Of a stretch of 64,000 nucleotides of DNA, positions 10,173 to 21,740 are shown piece after piece. A program made the translations under genes and the position numbers. The DNA lies in contig CM034406.1 of assembly GCA_019925095.2 (NCBI GenBank), forward strand, positions 8,001,388-8,065,387, written 5' to 3'. Source of the DNA: Dendrolimus kikuchii (lineage: Eukaryota > Arthropoda > Insecta > Lepidoptera > Lasiocampidae). How positions within the stretch are numbered: position 1 is the stretch's first letter; each line of letters begins with the position of its first letter. The notes beneath the pieces are model-generated. The model made no database searches, had not been told where the DNA came from, and saw only the letters and a program-made list of their open reading frames with translations.

Positions 10173-11479
10173 TTGTATATACACACATTTATATATAGGT
10201 ATATATTACAAATTAAATACAAAATATGTGTGACGTTAGATTTCTGTGGATAATAATGCCGGAAAAGTATTCTCGGGTACATAATTATCATAATTACATA
10301 TTTCATTCAAGAATACTTTGCTTTATGTTTACGTTATTTACTTAAAATAACTAACAATTATGAATTGGATAAAATAATTTAAAAATCATTTAAATGAAAC
10401 TTCTATCAATTGATGTATTTCTGATATTCTCTAAAGTACCTAGTATATTTATAAAATGTTGAATAGATATTCTATCATTTATATCCTTACCAAGCATTTA
10501 TTTTACGTTTGACAGCTCGATGACGGACCAATTAGTAATGTCCTAATGCGTTACCGACTCGATTTATTATAAAAGTTGATTCCATTTATAATTATGTTTT
10601 AATCCATTATTTCCGAGTAGAATTATTCTTATTTTCAAATCGATCACTTTCGATTTATTTACGTGTAGTATAGGTTTAATAATCTGTGCGTTACATGACT
10701 CACAGTACATAACTATTATGTTACCCACAACAATAAAGTACGACAATTATGCCTTTTGTTTCATGTGGACTCTACTGTCTATAAAAATGTAACTTTATAG
10801 ATGTGCAAACGTCAAAAGTAAAATAAACACTTGGAAACAGTATAAGAGTTTTATAATTAGTTCTATTTTTAAAGAAGGAACTGTGGAGTAGTAGCTGTAG
10901 TTTTTTTGAGTGTTAACTATGATAAGGCAATAGGATCTTTTATTTTTGTCTATGGTATAAGATTGATTACAGTATTATTATATTTCCCGCTAACTGTCGT
11001 CAGCGTCTCAACTTTTCAGCTACCCTAATGTCGAGTACACTACTATGTGCAATGGTAAAAGCCCGTATTTTGATACTGGTTTTGTGTGAAAATATAATGA
11101 AGAATTCAAATGAAAAGTATTTTTTTTTTATAAAAAAACATGTTTTATTGTTTACTTCATTTTACGAAAAAACTGCGTTCCAGAGGTTAACATTAATATA
11201 TTAACGAGTTCTGTGTTATATTGTTTGAGCATTGTCGTCTTGGCTCATTGATAGTTCATTCAATATAATTGAACAGAATTCTCGGGTTCGATATCTGCAG
11301 GCACAAATTTGGCAAACGACTTTTTTATAATATTATCTTGGGCTGAATGACATTATTATCAGCCTTGAAGTTGTCTGTTATATGTTAAAGCTGAGATACA
11401 TTGATCCAGCTACTGATTTGAAATTCGAAGGAAGCCAGTGCTGACTTCATACTGGGAACGTGTAAATACGAGTTAGATT
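10173..11479. other. Gene-free AT-rich interval
   Basis: I see no gene or clear repeat in this stretch. Confidence 0.3.
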
Positions 11480-12200
11480 AAACTTTGGATATCTGGTTAC
11501 TGAATTTAAATTAGAGAGGGGGAAGTTATGCTTACTCCTGCAGCCCCATGTCCGGGAAATGTGTAGTTCTTCAGATATTATTTTTCTTGTAAATATAACC
11601 TTACTTATTTTTTTCACTAATATTGTACTTATATCATAGGTCCAAATATGAAAAATCCAGTAGTCAATGTAAAAAGGATTCAAAACAATTTAAAAACCTA
11701 GACTAAAACCCACAATCTGAGCTAGCGAAGCGAGCGTGCCACGACAGCGGCCAGCCAGAGTCACAACCGACACTTGTAACAGTCACTAAATTAGTTATTA
11801 ATGAATAAAGGGTGACCAGTCTGTTCTGGCATTCTTTCGTCGTTGCCACGGCACGCTTGCTTCGCTCGCTCGATTCGTGCGCTTTGCTCTAAACCTAACC
11901 TTTTTTTGACGAGGATAAATCTACTTACGGTCATCTCCGTGTGGTGTGCTTCCGTGTGGGAATCATGGTGAATGCGTGTGGAAACTCAACTAGCTGTTAC
12001 CGGTATACCCTCTAAAATGAACCGTGTTCCTTACAGTTGCTTATAGCCAGAGCCGCAGAAAGTAACTAGCGCCTGCTCCGCATAAGCCCTGGCAGACGCC
12101 GGCCAATGGTCTAAAGATAACCTAACCTAACTTACTGTTCTGGTTACCGGTCGCAACTTTCGACTGTACATCAGAATAAGACTGTCCCTGCACCAATTAG
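11480..12200. mobile_element. Repeat family Q, copy 1
   Basis: Shares an ordered set of blocks with 21725-22270: CTGCARCCCCATGTC..GG, GTCAATGTAAAAA, TAAARCCCACAA, GCGAAGCGAGCGTG, GTGACCAGTC.GTTCTGGCA and GCTTCGCTCGCTCG. The central part is an inverted repeat around GCGAAGCGAGC...GCTTCGCTCGC. No coding capacity; class unknown. Confidence 0.65.
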
Positions 12201-13707
12201 TATTTGATCATTATAAATTCCAGTGAGCAAAATCCACAGTTGAGTAATCCAATCAAAAATCCTATTTAAAACAAGTAGTCAACGTAAAAAGAATCAAAAC
12301 AACCAAGAACGCGGCGTAAGTAATCAAAAATAATAAAAAAACAACAGTATATTTGCATTACTAAAAAAGAAGCAGAATGAAAAACATTTTAATGACGACC
12401 AATAGTAACGAAAATTATACGACGATATTTTTACATAGAAATAAATCGATTATATAGCTATTAAAAACACAGCCTACCAATTCAAACTCGCAACATATAT
12501 GCAAAAAAAAAACATTTCGACTTTCGATTTTAAAATCATGCGAACTAAGTATATGCCAACTGTCATGGCCTGTCATATTATTAAGTGAAGAAAAGTAAGT
12601 TCATGATGATCAGTGCCACTGGTGGCAGATGCCCAAAGGTTATATCTGCCGTCAAGTTACTGCACTTAAATCTTGTTGATATTTAAATACCTCGGCCATT
12701 ATGTTACCAAAGGTCTCAAGGGTTATGCTGATATAGAGATGAAACGCAGGGCGATGCAATATGTCGCCGTTTCGGACGCTGTAGTAAACAAGTAAAAATA
12801 AGCCTATTTAAAGCTTACCCACTGCCAGGAATATTATACGTGCAGTTTGTGGGCTAACAGTACGCAAAGAGCCGTCAAAGCCTTGCGTGTACAATATAAC
12901 AGTGGTTTCAGAATTTTGATGGTGCTACCTCGATTCTGCAGTTGTTGGAAAATCTTTTAATAAAAGATTGTGCTCTCAGTTCGACATTTTTTATTGAAGT
13001 ACTTTTGAATCAAAAAATGTATTCCACAAATTATTATGTTTTGTCTATGACATTAATGAGGTTTTACCTCCAAGACTGTAGCTGGATCAATGTAAATTAG
13101 CTTTGACCGTTACCCATAAAGCCTTTTTTGACTGACTGAGATTTGTTTGGTTTTATAAAAATGTCAGTAATAATTCTAAACAAAATCTTACCATTCATTA
13201 AATGCATTCGATAGAATAAACTCGAGGGTCATTAGTCCAGTAACAACATTAACACAAATAAGTTATAACCACCTGCACTACTTGACCTTCCAGAAAGTCG
13301 GCGCAAGTTCAGCAAGCCAATACGTCCACACTTCCGTTTAACATCAACACAGCACGTGCAGAATAAAACTTTGATTTCAACCTTTCAACTGTCTACACGA
13401 TTTCCGAACGCAAACCGAGGTAAACATTAAAGTCGTTTTGTAAACACTCGTTCCATTTTCAAAACTTACACTAACTGTAGTGAGTCGAATTCATTATCGA
13501 TTGATTTTGATTTCTTTTTATGTTTTCTCGATTTTTACGGTTGTCGATTACGTGCGAAGCGGCGACGCGCGTGCTACCGCGACGATGCAGCCGCACGCAT
13601 TGAATCATTGAACTAAGCGGATGTTATTTAATATCTTCAGTTCTTACAACGTATTGATGTGGAGATTAAAAAGTTGCCATGGAATCTGTACGAGTTTTAA
13701 CACATGA
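12201..13707. other. Gene-free interval, content unexplained
   Basis: Mostly AT-rich. Bases 12600-12900 are less AT-rich and read SATGGRCPKVISAVKLL in one frame before stops. I do not recognise it, and it could be a decayed pseudogene or chance. Confidence 0.3.
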
Positions 13708-13823
13708 TTATTGGTCTGTTTCGTATATCTTACTATTCATTCATTCGCCTTACCATCGGTTGAATTTTGACATTACTTGTATGGAGCTTATGTCAAACTT
13801 TGCAAGTGAACGGTCGGCAAGAC
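13708..13823. mobile_element. Hairpin MITE family H, copy 2
   Basis: CGTATATCTTACTATTCATT and CGCCTTACCATCGGTTGAAT, then TTTGACATTACTTGTATGGA match the copy at 35611 closely. The right end is shortened. Confidence 0.55.
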
Positions 13824-13853
13824 TAACTGGCCAAGTTTCGATTTATAGAATTA

Positions 13854-15703
13854 CTAGTTTGCCCCGCGGCGCAGCCGCGGGTTAACCTCTAGTTCCTGCT
13901 TCTTGTTTAAAGAGCAGGCGTTAATAGAGGTTACATTGTACAACAATTTTATGTTAGTGCCATTTGCACCCGAAAAATTAACTTAATTTTATATCGCAAA
14001 CTATCCAATATCCTAGCATGAGTATATAAAATATGTACATTTTCGGCATTAAAAGTACATTTAAACAAAATTACAATAAAAACAATCCAGTATTCTCAGT
14101 GTTTTCCGAAAACTTAACAGAAAGACATATCGAGTTACTATCGCATTTTTATAGACGAATTTTTATATCTAAGAACTTGAGAAATGATTGGTCTCATCCA
14201 AACTTTCATCCTCTATTTCAAACCGTCCTAGTTTTATTTATCTATCCCCCGTCAATGAAAACTACAAAAATGACAAAAAGGACAAAAACAGCAAAAGGAC
14301 AAAACATCAAAAAGGACAAAAAGAGCTAAAAGGGCAAAAAGAGCAAAAACAGTGAAATTGTCAAAAAGATCAAAATGGACAAAAAGAGCAAAATGGGCAA
14401 AAAGGACAAAAGGAGCAAAAACATAAAAAGAGCAAAAAGAGCAAAAACAGAAAAAGAGCAAAATGGACAAAAAGGGCAAAAAAGAGCAAAAAGAGCAAAA
14501 GAGCAAAAAGATCAAAATGGACAAAAAGGACATAAAAGAGAAAAAAGATCAAAATGGACAAAAAGGACATAAAAGAGAAAAAAGATCAAAATGGACAAAA
14601 CGTTCAAAAAGAGCAAAATGGACAAAAAGAGCAAAAAGAGCAAAAGAGCAAAAAGAGCAAAAGAGCCAAATGGACAAAAAGGACAAAAAAAGATCAAAAA
14701 GGACAAAAACAGCAAAAAGGACAGAAAGAGCAAAAAGGTCAAAAAAGCAAAAAAGTAAAAAGAGCAAAATGGAGAAAAAGGACAAAATGAAAAAAGAAGA
14801 AAATGGACAAAGTTCGAAAAGAGCAAAATGGACAAAAAAAGCAAAAACATAAAACGAGCAAAAAGCAGAAAAGAGCAAAATGGACAAAAAGGAGAAATAA
14901 GAGCAAAATGGACAAAAAGGACAAAAAAGAGAAAAAAGAGCAAAATGGACAAAAAGTTCAAAAAGAGCAAAATGGACAAAAAGATCAAAAAAGCAAAATG
15001 GACAAAAAGAACAAAAAGAGTAAAAACATAAAAAGAGCAAAAATAGCAAAATGGACAAAATGGACAAAAAGGGCAAAAACATAAAAAGAGCAAAAATAGC
15101 AAAATGGACAAAATGGACAAAAAGGGCAAAAAAGAGCAAAAAAAGCAAAAGAGCAAAAAGAGCCAAATGGACAAAAAAGAGCAAAAAGGGCAGAAAGAGC
15201 AAAAAGGTCAAAAAAGCAAAAAGGACAAAAAGAGCAAAAAGGATAAAAAGATCAAAAAGGAGAAAAAGAGCAAAAAGAGCAAAAAGGACAAAAAGAGCAA
15301 AACGGACAAAAAGGACAAAATAACCAAAATGGCGAATGACGCAAATCACAAAACCTATCCCACTTTTGGGATAACCTTTACATAAATATATCTCAAAATC
15401 TATCCCATTATTCGGGATGAAAAATATCCCTTGTCCACCCTCGGTATGAAAATTACATATATACCGATTTTCAGCCAAATTGGTCCAGTAGTTTTTCCGT
15501 AAAAGCATAACAAACAAACAGACAAATATATTTTTATCCCGGAAACTATCCCATTTTTCGGGATAAAAAGCATCCTATGTTCATCCTCGGCATCGAAAAT
15601 ATATATATACTGAGTTTCAGCCAAATCGGTCCAGTAATTTTTCCGTGAAAACGGAACAGACAGACAGACAGAGTTACTTTCGCATTTATAATATTAATAG
15701 GGA
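13854..15703 (-). mobile_element. Helitron-like element carrying an expanded tandem array
   Basis: Read on the - strand it starts TCCCTATTAATATTATAAAT after a host A and ends CTAG before a host T. A perfect palindromic stem CCGCGGCTGCGCCGCGG lies just before the CTAG end (13870s). These are Helitron hallmarks (TC...CTAG, hairpin, insertion between A and T). It has no Rep/helicase ORF. Most of the interior is the array at 14261-15332. The relative at 24711 has the same flanks with a short array. Confidence 0.7.
14261..15332 (+). repeat. Purine-rich tandem array, about 9-bp unit, 1.07 kb
   Basis: Degenerate 8-9-bp units (GACAAAAAG, AGCAAAAAG, AAATGGAC) run for over 1 kb with almost no T on the + strand and no stop codons in several frames. 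Longer higher-order blocks recur (for example AAAAACATAAAAAGAGCAAA near 15020 and 15080). Long Lys-rich or Phe-rich frames across it are by-products. Confidence 0.95.
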
Positions 15704-16541
15704 TTAACAGACACCACGACACACTAGATGTACCTCATGTAATTAAACAATGGAATAATTTTGCCGATACCTTAGTCATTACGTATTGTTTTCTTATGTA
15801 CCTGTCAAGTGTCTTATTTGTAGTGGTAGAGCCTATTGTTTTTATTGAGTGTTAATTAACGTATGCTAAAAAAATCAGTTAGTGTGTTTCAGTCAAAGCA
15901 CAACAAAGAATTCCGTAGATAGTTTCCATGTGAAATTAGTTTAAAATATTCGAGAATATTATTTATTGCACACAAGAAATTAGTATACATCAGTATTAAC
16001 AATAGATTAAATAGAACAATCGGCGGTCTTATCGCTTACAACGGTTTCTTCCCAACCATCTTCTGGAAATAAACTTCCATAAAAGAGTGGGTCAGTATCA
16101 TACATGTATTCTGTGGTCAGTATCCAGTGCGCAACGTAGCTCTAACTATTTATAATGAAATATGACATTACATTAATAAAATTATGATTATATATACACA
16201 AGTGATTATATTTATATGTATGTACCTAAATATGACAAATACAGTTCAAAAATGAAGATTAGTGTTCTTTAACAAGTCTGTTACAAGATATCTGTAATTT
16301 AGCGTTTCTAATATTTATTAGCAGTACATTCCACAAGTTTACAGCATGTGCACGTGTACATTACAGTAAAAGATTATTGACAAAAATTTGTAGGCTGCAT
16401 TAACGTCATTAATCGCAAATTAGCTGATGATTTTATAATAAAATAGAAACATTACATGCTAACAAACCTGCAAAAGATGTGATTCTCAAAGTCGGCATAC
16501 TACCGAATTACAGAATACAATTAATGCAAAAATTTCATATA
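15704..16541. other. Gene-free AT-rich interval
   Basis: I see nothing identifiable here. Confidence 0.3.
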
Positions 16542-16544
16542 TTA

Positions 16545-16916
16545 GGCCGTGCCCCCATTAGACGAACTGTGATCGGCTAACTATTAGCTTCCAGTTTGCC
16601 TTCCTATAATATTTAAATGGAGGGTCCAGAGCGTAATGTACGCAGGTTGCAGCATTTTGCTTGCCGACTCAGTTAGTGAGCGGCCGATTAGCAACGAACG
16701 ATTAGCGCGGTTGGCGGCGCGTTTCGCTCACTACGCCGGAGCGCTGCGCGTCGTTTATGCTGACCGTTTACCTTGCCTCCCAAGAGTTCGCAAGCGCTTT
16801 GCGACTAATACGCTTCAGTTCGTTGCAACTCGACATTGACTTAGCGACCGATACGCCGCTCAGAGTCAGCCAGTGAACAGTCAGCCGCTCACTGTTCGTC
16901 TAATAGGGACACGGCC
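16545..16916. mobile_element. PIF/Harbinger-like MITE
   Basis: Terminal inverted repeats GGCCGTGCCCCCATTAGACG and GGCCGTGTCCCTATTAGACG (about 27 bp, two mismatches) are flanked by TTA on both sides (16542-16544 and 16917-16919), as in Harbinger elements. The 372-bp interior is GC-rich with several GTGAGCG/CGCTCAC motifs. The short frame at 16636-16839 is not a gene. Confidence 0.75.
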
Positions 16917-16919
16917 TTA

Positions 16920-18096
16920 ATGTGTCGTTTTGTCATCGGTCGGGTTATATCCGCTATCTTTACTCTCGGTCAGCTTGTTGATGTGACAGTGCGGTTTCTA
17001 GGACAACTTTGTTTATTTCTTGTTTTTCGCTTGTTACTTTTATTTTTGTAAGTTTCTCCTTGTGATATGTTTTTAATTATATCTATTTGTTTACTGTTTT
17101 TTTTGTCATATAAAAAATAAATGAGATATTAATAGGCACTCTACAGTTAATAAAATAAAAACAACATTTGAGAAACACTTTTTTTTGTTTACACTTTGTC
17201 TCGTGTTAACATAAATATGGTATCGTAGGATATACAAATATTAAAAAACTCTTTGGTCAATTTCAGTATTTACTAGAACAGGCTAAACAACGGGTAGGTT
17301 GTTTAGTAATATTTTATTCTACCAGGAAAAAAACCGGGACTAATTACCCAAGCAACACTGATACCCAGACAATCGAGTCAGTCAAGGCCACCCGTTACTT
17401 ACACTGTCAATAATGTAGGATTAAAATTGTTTCTTTGGATTAATGTGTTCAAACCTGAGTTTGTTATTCTGGAGAACAAATTATTATAATTCTTAATTTA
17501 GTAATCGAAATAATATTTATTGGTTACTTAAATGCTTGCTCACGATATCCCGCGGACGCGGTAGTGGGCGCGGTCACTAAGTGTCAAACATATCTATGAC
17601 GTAATAAGTCTTACAGGCCTTAACATTATCGTGATCAAGTGAGAAAAAAAACATAAGAATTTGTTCCACATTCTTGCGCTCTCGAGAAAGCCTCACGTGG
17701 ATCCGGAGTACTCTTTAAATTGTTTATCTTCGATTATATACTTGACATAAAAGACATTTATGAAATCAAAGGTTTACTTGCGATCGTATATAGGCAAATC
17801 AGCTGTGCATCCCTAAAAGTTTTACACCACAGCACAAAAAATATTATGATGAATTTCAACTATGTGCCATTTCAAAACTATTTATTAAGCTTATTGAGTG
17901 CAATATCATATTTAGATACATTCTTTACTTGTTTTAGCTATCACAATGCAAATGCCTAGTAAAACAATGAATGCACCAATATTAATTTAAAAATCAATTT
18001 CAGTTACTAGGTTTTGAAATTGCACAGCTGAACTATTCGTCCAAATTGTATTATGTGCAAAGAAATAAAAATAGTTTTTGTATTTAAATATTGATA
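16920..18096. other. Upstream region of the MBD4-type gene
   Basis: It should contain the promoter and first exon, which I could not locate. A small GC-rich patch at 17545-17580 is a candidate. Bases 17940-18045 (AATGCCTARYAARACRATGAATGCA...GTTGCTAGGTTTTGAA) recur at 48450-48535 as an interspersed repeat. Confidence 0.35.
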
Positions 18097-18110
18097 TTTT
18101 GGTGTTTCAG
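18097..18110 (+). other. 3' splice site of the MBD4-type gene
   Basis: A T-rich run ending in tttcag lies directly before the coding exon. It shows that the gene has an upstream exon, probably 5' UTR. I could not place that exon or the promoter between 16920 and 18096. Confidence 0.7.
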
Positions 18111-18114
18111 AATT

Positions 18115-18834
18115 ATGGTCGACGACGACACTTGCATCAGCAAATTCTTTTGCACTGACGACATCGTTGCACCAGCTTTTAACATATTGCAATGTTCTCA
18201 ATCAGAAATGATGGATTCTTCGCAAGATTTAAGTCAATGTTCCACTTCATCTGATTCAGACACACTTAGCTTGTCGCAGTTAACCTTGAAAGAGCAACTA
18301 CCTTTAACAGTCCAACCATTTTATAATATTACCCCAAGAGAAATGCCTATATCACCGCATTATGTATTTGAAGAAGAATTCTCGTCAAACCCCTGGTTAT
18401 TGTTAATAGCAACGATTTTCTTAACTAAAACATCGGGTAAAATTGCCAGGCCGTACATTAAAAGTTTCTTTGAAGGTTATCCTACACCTTATCATGTATT
18501 GAGCGATAATCCAACCAATTTAGAGAGATTCTTTGATAACTTGGGATTAAGAAAACGCGGGCATATGATTTGGAAACTAAGCTATCAATTCGTTTCTTCA
18601 AAGTGGCGCCGCGCAAGTGATCTATGCGGTATAGGAAAGTATGGTGAAGATGCCTACAGAATATTTTGTTTAGGTCATACGGAATTAGACCCTAACGATA
18701 GATATTTAAAGTTGTATTTGGATTGGTTGAGGTGTACGGAGTTTTTAGAAGAAAATGGAGCGGTCGACAGTGAATATGTTATCGAAGACCCAGTTTTGAA
18801 GTATTACAGAATTACGTTGAGGGATGGTGAATAA
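18115..18834 (+). CDS. MBD4: MBD4-type thymine/uracil DNA glycosylase (catalytic domain only)
   Basis: The 239-residue product belongs to the helix-hairpin-helix glycosylase fold of MBD4, a nuclear base-excision-repair enzyme that removes T or U opposite G at deaminated CpG. Residues 1-85 are polar and Ser/Gln-rich with no recognisable methyl-CpG-binding domain. The conserved domain starts at about residue 91 (SNPWLLLIATIFLTKTSGK) and includes the hairpin LCGIGKYG (170-177). D179 in YGEDAYRIFC aligns with the catalytic Asp of vertebrate MBD4. The last segment (YLKLYLDWL, near 205-213) matches the family's C-terminal helix. An acceptor (tttcag) ends at 18110, so the exon starts at 18111 and the first ATG inside it is 18115. 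An upstream exon must exist and could extend the protein. An ATG at 18091 is intronic. The stop is TAA at 18832-18834. Identity is confident; the true N-terminus is not. Confidence 0.88.
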   Translation: MVDDDTCISKFFCTDDIVAPAFNILQCSQSEMMDSSQDLSQCSTSSDSDTLSLSQLTLKEQLPLTVQPFYNITPREMPISPHYVFEEEFSSNPWLLLIATIFLTKTSGKIARPYIKSFFEGYPTPYHVLSDNPTNLERFFDNLGLRKRGHMIWKLSYQFVSSKWRRASDLCGIGKYGEDAYRIFCLGHTELDPNDRYLKLYLDWLRCTEFLEENGAVDSEYVIEDPVLKYYRITLRDGE

Positions 18835-19320
18835 TATTTTGTATATTTTATTTATAATCATACCTACTATATATTTGTGATAATATGTATCTAATTTACT
18901 GAAAAATCGTTTATCTGTAAAGCCATTTATTGCCAAGCAAATTACAAATCAAAATTTCTCACTGATAAATTAATAAGACATGTGCATGAATATATTATTT
19001 ATAATAAATCTCGGGATATAAATGTAAGGAAGCGCGCTAGCAGAATCGTTTTTTTAGGCCGTTTATTGTGTGTATTGTAAAGAGTATATTTCATCAATAA
19101 TTGCTTGCTTAAGGTATATTTTGAATGGTAAATAAACGTTTGTGTCTAAGATGACACACGAAATAATTAAAACTGAATTTAATTAATAACATGTCTATTT
19201 TAAACTTTCTTGTGTATGTTTTTTTTTTGGGTTACAGTCTATCTCCATACTATGTACCTACTTATTATTCTAACTTTAATTGATTGTAATCTGTTTGTGT
19301 ACCATATTAAATAAAATAAA
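18835..19320 (+). other. Probable 3' UTR of the MBD4-type gene
   Basis: AT-rich sequence after the stop contains AATAAA at 19013-19018 and 19131-19136 and overlapping AATAAA motifs near 19310-19320. Any of these could direct polyadenylation, and the sequence does not decide which is used. Confidence 0.4.
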
Positions 19321-20756
19321 AAATTGTTTCTCTATATAGCATAAGCAATTTATAAATTGCAACAAAATATAAGAATGTCTTGTATGATTTGTTGTTACTT
19401 GTTATTTTTTTTAAATATTTTTTCGGTCACGAGTAGGTGTACTTAGACGTAAATTAACTATATAATAAAATATAGCACTTCAAAGTACAAATTGCATTTG
19501 TTATGATAAAATTGTAGTTCACTTTTAAATTAATCAGGTAATGATTTACTTACTTGATAATTTAATGATTGATTGACTTTTAATGATTGAAAAAATTGCC
19601 CTTTAATCTTACCTTATAAAAACATGAGTTATTTGAAAATTTGATACTCGCGCTGCCCACTGTCACTGTTTATAGCCGTAGAATTGGGTATAAAGTAAAC
19701 GAGACATTGTTAAAATCAAAATGAATAAATAGCTATGTGAGCCATAAATGAAGTTTAATTTTTTAATCCTTGGTAGTCTATTATGAATTTAAAGGACTTT
19801 TAAATCCATGAATATAGGAAAAACTCAACCATTCTTGGTATTGCAGTACAATGATTGGCTATGACCCTATTTTTTTATTCCAAACATTAAGAAATCTTGT
19901 TTTTTCTTTATTACTGTGTAGCCATACAATAATAATAATATTGAGTATTGTCTGTATATATTGGTAATTGCATGGGTATACGAAATAAAAATGTTAAAGT
20001 TTTTTTTAAATCTTGTTTTTTTCTTAAGTTTATGGCTTGGCAACTAGGCCTTTAAGCCAGGCGCAGTTTTATTGTAGGCTACAATCCACACCATTCAACG
20101 GAGTTCTTGTGAAAACTCGAAAGGCCACATTTGACTATACAGTTCACATTTCTCACAAAACCACAGAATTACTACTCAAAAACTATCAATATCCTACAAC
20201 TACCTATTGTTAATTTTAGAGTAATTTTACACATTTTTAGAAAATAAAACTGCACAGCACAACGTCCCCTTTCAGTTCCCGCCAAAAACTCCTGTTAAAT
20301 CTTGGAAAAAAAAGAGAAAAAAAATAATGGGTTGCCAACAATGGTACAGTGGAAATACATCAACCAATCACAGGCTACAAACCATAAGAGGTTCCGACTG
20401 TAATATCTCTTTATTGTACATCAGAGCACAAACAAACAAAAGACAATAATACGGTGGGTGCTCTTATCATTAAAAAGGAATCTTTTTGGTGGTATAGATG
20501 GAAGAGAAACGAGTTGTTTGTATAAAAGAAGAATATAAAATTTTAATTTTTTGCAATACACTTTTATTGACAATCAGTTGTATTTTTAACACAAACCAGC
20601 CTGTGATGAAGAAAAAAGTTCTCAACAGATGTCTTCCAAGCAATCCGCGGATAGGATTAGGATAGATTTTTGATGGCGTTTAGGCATCATTTATATTAAA
20701 AGTTAATGCATCCGAATCTGATTTACATACAAACTCACTTTCTAAGTGAAATCTTC
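19321..20756. other. Intergenic interval
   Basis: AT-rich. Bases 20030-20420 look more complex (CTTTAAGCCAGGCGCAG, CGTCCCCTTTCAGTTCCCGC), but I recognise neither a gene nor a repeat family there. Confidence 0.3.
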
Positions 20757-21060
20757 TCTTATATAGGTATAAAATACAATTGCTGTTTGTTAGTCTCGCT
20801 AAAACTCAAAAATGGCTTGAGGAGTTCAATAAAATCACAAATGTTGAGTGGAGTCCCGACTCCCGGGATGGTTTAGATTCACAATTGGAGTCGGTAGGTG
20901 GCTATGAAATCGACTTTTAACATTTTGATAAAATTTTGTGTGTGTTTGAGTGGGGACCTTGTATGGTTCAGATTCACAATTGGACCTGGTAGATGGCGTT
21001 GCAATCGCGTTCTATATTTTTATTTTTTCACGGCAGGAAAACGTTTGCCACGCCTGATAG
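20757..21060 (+). mobile_element. Helitron-like fragments, CCGGCAGACGTT family
   Basis: Contains two versions of GGTTTAGATTCACAATTGGA and the complement of TGGCAGACGTTTTCCTGCC near 21035-21055. It ends in ATAG before T. The start resembles the complement of the 38500 end (CAATTGCTGTTYGTTAGTCT). Probably two joined or nested copies. Confidence 0.5.
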
Positions 21061-21603
21061 TCGAATATATTAGTATGGATATATGTTACCATCCATTCGT
21101 ACTAATTCATAACGTAATGGTGGCAACCTGTTGTAAATATACTCGGAACAATAACTAATATCTTTGTTCTGAGTAACTATACCTTTGCTCTCAAAATTAA
21201 TAATTTTAATGAATTTTGGCGGGTATTTGAATACTAATGTTTCACCATGCAATATATTTTCTTAAAACATATGAGTCTGGTTGAATATGAACAATGGCCG
21301 TAAGGTATTGATTGTTGTTAATTTGTGTTTCTATAGTAAATCGTATCTGCTATAAGAACTCCATTGTTTAACTTCAACCCTGATAATGAACATTGAAACC
21401 TCTGATTGGAAAACATAGAGGGGCAATGGCCGATGTTCATACTGTGTATGGGGCCTAATACGGCCGCTTTCGCAGATACATTTTACCAACATGACCAGCT
21501 TCTAAAATAAAGTGGAGCTTTATGCTATATCTTACTACCAGTAGGTAGTATATCTAGTTACTTGTCAATTTCATATAATAGTAAAACATAGAAACTGGCA
21601 ATT
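21061..21603. other. Gene-free interval
   Basis: I see nothing identifiable here. Confidence 0.3.
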
Positions 21604-21740
21604 GGCCGCTTTCTATATCTCATCGACCGTTCATTTGCTTACTATCGGATAAAATTTGACACAAGCTCCATATAAATTATAAAAATATGTCAAAATTCAA
21701 CCGATGAAAAGGCAAGTGAATGAAGATACAATAGTGGTCA
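21604..21740. mobile_element. Hairpin MITE family H, copy 3
   Basis: Same arrangement as the copy at 2682: TTCTATATCTCATCGACCGT and TCATTTGCTTACTATCGG, then ATGTCAAAATTCAACCGATG. Confidence 0.55.

Noticed and set aside
12118..12132. CCTAA repeats as possible telomeric DNA
   Set aside because: Only two or three units; insect telomeric (TTAGG)n arrays are much longer.
14252..15517. Long open frames (up to 322 codons on the - strand and 129 on the +) over the tandem array
   Set aside because: They exist because the array lacks stop codons; composition is extreme (Lys/Gln/Arg or Phe/Leu/Cys/Ser only) and neighbouring frames are equally open.
18091..18114. Upstream ATG giving a longer MBD4-type protein (MIFWCFRI...)
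   Set aside because: It lies in the intron before a clear tttcag acceptor, so it would be spliced out.
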